A stretch of DNA of 5,861 nt, taken from contig JBBUDB010000005.1 in assembly GCA_038057515.1 (NCBI GenBank), positions 1 through 5,861 of the forward strand, written 5' to 3'. Positions 5,096-5,861 of the stretch are shown one piece after another. Numbering within the stretch: position 1 is the stretch's first letter; the number at the start of each line of letters is the position of its first letter. A program made the position numbers and the translations under genes. The notes beneath the pieces are model-generated. The model did not search any database and was not told the DNA's origin. It worked only from the letters and a program-made list of their open reading frames with translations. The DNA comes from DATJQA01 sp038057515 (GTDB lineage: Bacteria > Patescibacteriota > Minisyncoccia > UBA6257 > 2-01-FULL-56-20).

Positions 5096-5664
5096 CCCGC
5101 CTCGCGCTATTCCTTCTCGTGTTAGTCGTCCCAGGTATTGGTGCCGCCGTCGGCGGAACTAAGGACGGCGGCGAGGGCATGGTTCCGGGCCAATACGCCG
5201 CCAATCCCCTGGACTTCATTTCGGATGTCTATCGCTTTGGTCTGGCCCTCGGGGGACTCCTGGCTTTTGCGATGATTATCTACGGAGCGGTGCAGTACAC
5301 CGTGGCGGCCGGGAACTCCTCGGTCCAGAGCGACGCCAAAGACCGCATCACCCAGGCCCTTATAGGACTGGTGCTCCTGCTTTCGGTCGTTCTTATCCTA
5401 AACACCATAAGCCCGGCGATACTCCTCACGAAACTGCCGACGATGGATACGTTCGATCCCATTAGAGAATCTTCCAACACCACCTATGTCCTCTGTGGGG
5501 GGGTAATTTGCCCACCGACGGAAACATGCTTTTATGGCGCAGGCGAACCCGCGTGTAAGCCAATCGGAACATGCGGCGGTGGGCTTGTTTGTCCCAAACC
5601 GGAAACATGTGGTCTCACGTCGCGTGGCACCCCCGTATGTATCCCACCACTCCCACGAAGGTGA
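5092..5664 (+). CDS. VirB2/TrbC-like T4SS pilin with a C-terminal cysteine-rich extension
   Basis: This 190-residue protein has a hydrophobic leader (about 4-19, ending GIGAAVGG). A short polar stretch follows, then the two-helix pilin core. The first helix (about 46-70, ending AMIIYGAVQYTVAAGN) and the second (about 87-113, TQALIGLVLLLSVVLILNTISP) are joined by the polar loop SSVQSDAKDRI. This pattern, including GxxxYxxAAGN and DAKDRI, is typical of VirB2/TrbC-like pilins of Patescibacteria. Such pilins usually end soon after the second helix. Here about 70 residues follow, with eight cysteines (135, 140, 146, 155, 161, 167, 173, 183) in two copies of a C-x4/5-C-x5-C-x8/9-C unit and a Pro-rich end. 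The cysteines would form disulfides outside the cell. Translation is coupled to the upstream gene by an ATGA overlap. The pilin-like role is inferred from architecture and neighbours. Confidence 0.85.
   Translation: MTRLALFLLVLVVPGIGAAVGGTKDGGEGMVPGQYAANPLDFISDVYRFGLALGGLLAFAMIIYGAVQYTVAAGNSSVQSDAKDRITQALIGLVLLLSVVLILNTISPAILLTKLPTMDTFDPIRESSNTTYVLCGGVICPPTETCFYGAGEPACKPIGTCGGGLVCPKPETCGLTSRGTPVCIPPLPRR
5494..5640 (+). repeat. Tandem cysteine-rich repeat pair in the pilin-like protein
   Basis: Unit 1 (5494-5556) encodes C-GGVI-C-PPTET-C-x8-C, and unit 2 (5572-5640) encodes C-GGGLV-C-PKPET-C-x9-C. Both share GG, CP and ET-C at the same relative places, and both carry CGGAAACATG-type DNA, so the units look duplicated. 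Comparable CP-x-x-x-x-C disulfide units occur in secreted bacterial proteins with binding roles, but no ligand can be inferred from sequence alone. Confidence 0.75.
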
Positions 5665-5783
5665 TGATTTGTTCTTGTTGTGGGAGAGGCGCTATATTGG
5701 CTCGGCTTGTATCGCCTGGTGATGGGGGTGGAATATGTTCCCGCTAATAGGGTTTAGGTTATATAGGTTATAATTACACATAC
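5665..5783. other. Gene-free spacer with possible hairpins and a 9-base tandem repeat
   Basis: No convincing gene is seen between the pilin stop and the next ATG. CTCCCAC (5650-5656) can pair with GTGGGAG (5680-5686), and AGGCG (5687-5691) with CGCCT (5713-5717), but neither is followed by a T run, so they are not clear terminators. AGGTTATAT (5756-5764) and AGGTTATAA (5765-5773) form a tandem near-repeat that runs into a -10 hexamer. The 3' part is sharply AT-richer than the genes around it, as expected for a promoter. Confidence 0.5.
5769..5774 (+). promoter_or_regulatory. Consensus -10 hexamer placed for a near-leaderless transcript
   Basis: TATAAT ends nine bases before the ATG at 5784, so transcription would start about 2-3 bases before the start codon. 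No good -35 match lies 16-18 bases upstream; a tandem AGGTTATA repeat occupies the space and could bind a regulator. There is no Shine-Dalgarno sequence before the ATG. Confidence 0.5.
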
Positions 5784-5861
5784 ATGACACGAATATTGTA
5801 TATCACCGGAGTTCTCGTTGTTTTCGGCGCGGTCGTCGGCGCCGGCTATTTTCTTCGAGCC
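5784..5861 (+). CDS. N-terminus of a membrane-anchored or exported protein (partial)
   Basis: ATG at 5784 opens a frame that stays open to the window edge (26 codons). The product begins MTRILYITGVLVVFGAVVGA and continues through GYFLRA, which is one basic residue followed by a hydrophobic segment of about 20 residues. This is typical of a signal anchor or signal peptide. G/C-ending codons resume after the first few codons, as in the genes upstream. A consensus -10 hexamer lies nine bases before the ATG, with no Shine-Dalgarno site. Gene order suggests another envelope component of the same locus, but too little is visible to name it. Confidence 0.65.
   Translation, partial: MTRILYITGVLVVFGAVVGAGYFLRA

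Noticed and set aside
5534..5722. Alternative open frame over the cysteine-rich repeat
   Set aside because: The cysteine periodicity is preserved in the pilin frame on both sides of the G7 run; the other frame shows no domain.
1..5861. tRNA, rRNA, CRISPR array, insertion sequence or attachment site
   Set aside because: I saw no cloverleaf-like or rRNA segments, no regularly spaced repeats, no transposase and no terminal inverted repeats on reading both strands.
1..5861. Alternative genetic code (TGA as Gly)
   Set aside because: TGA ends two genes (5095 and 5664) at places fitting their families, and no gene needs TGA readthrough.

Overview
The window most likely comes from a member of the Patescibacteria (Candidate Phyla Radiation), probably a Parcubacteria-type lineage, although the lineage is a low-confidence guess. 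The evidence is a colinear set of genes whose sequences I recognise as typical of the small type IV secretion (T4SS)-like loci of that group: a PrgI-family membrane protein, a TraC/VirB4 N-terminal-type protein, a separate VirB4-type ATPase, a small membrane protein with a disordered tail, an exported two-domain beta-rich protein, and a VirB2/TrbC-like pilin. The DNA is GC-rich with mostly G/C-ending codons. TGA, TAG and TAA all act as stops, so the code is the standard bacterial one and not the TGA=Gly code of Gracilibacteria/Absconditabacteria.

Layout. Bases 1-62 hold the probable 3' end of an upstream gene, followed by a near-perfect, probably bidirectional terminator (77-110). A textbook sigma70-type promoter (109-137) starts inside the right arm of that terminator and drives a small zinc-ribbon membrane protein (172-558), which has a strong Shine-Dalgarno site and Arg codon use unlike its neighbours. 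A gene-free stretch (559-713) carries a long imperfect hairpin (589-652). The T4SS-like cluster then runs on the + strand: prgI-like (714-1229), traC-like (1263-1937), virB4-like ATPase (1960-3678), polytopic membrane protein (3694-4425), exported beta-rich protein (4373-5095, overlapping the previous gene) and pilin-like protein (5092-5664, ATGA overlap). A 119-base spacer follows, and the first 26 codons of another membrane-anchored protein begin at 5784.

How the genes may work together (inference from families and gene order). The PrgI-like and TraC/VirB4 proteins would form the inner-membrane and ATPase core that energises assembly or substrate transfer. The pilin-like protein would be the extruded or surface subunit, and the exported beta-rich protein an extracytoplasmic structural or accessory component. 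VirD4, VirB6, VirB8-10 and relaxase genes are not in the window, so the cargo (DNA, protein or only pilus) cannot be decided here.

Points most worth a second look: the pilin-like protein has a C-terminal extension of two tandem eight-cysteine-total repeats; the VirB4 function is split over two genes whose summed length matches a classical VirB4; and two starts (1263 and 5784) have a -10 hexamer only 9-10 bases upstream of the ATG and no Shine-Dalgarno, which suggests leaderless transcripts.
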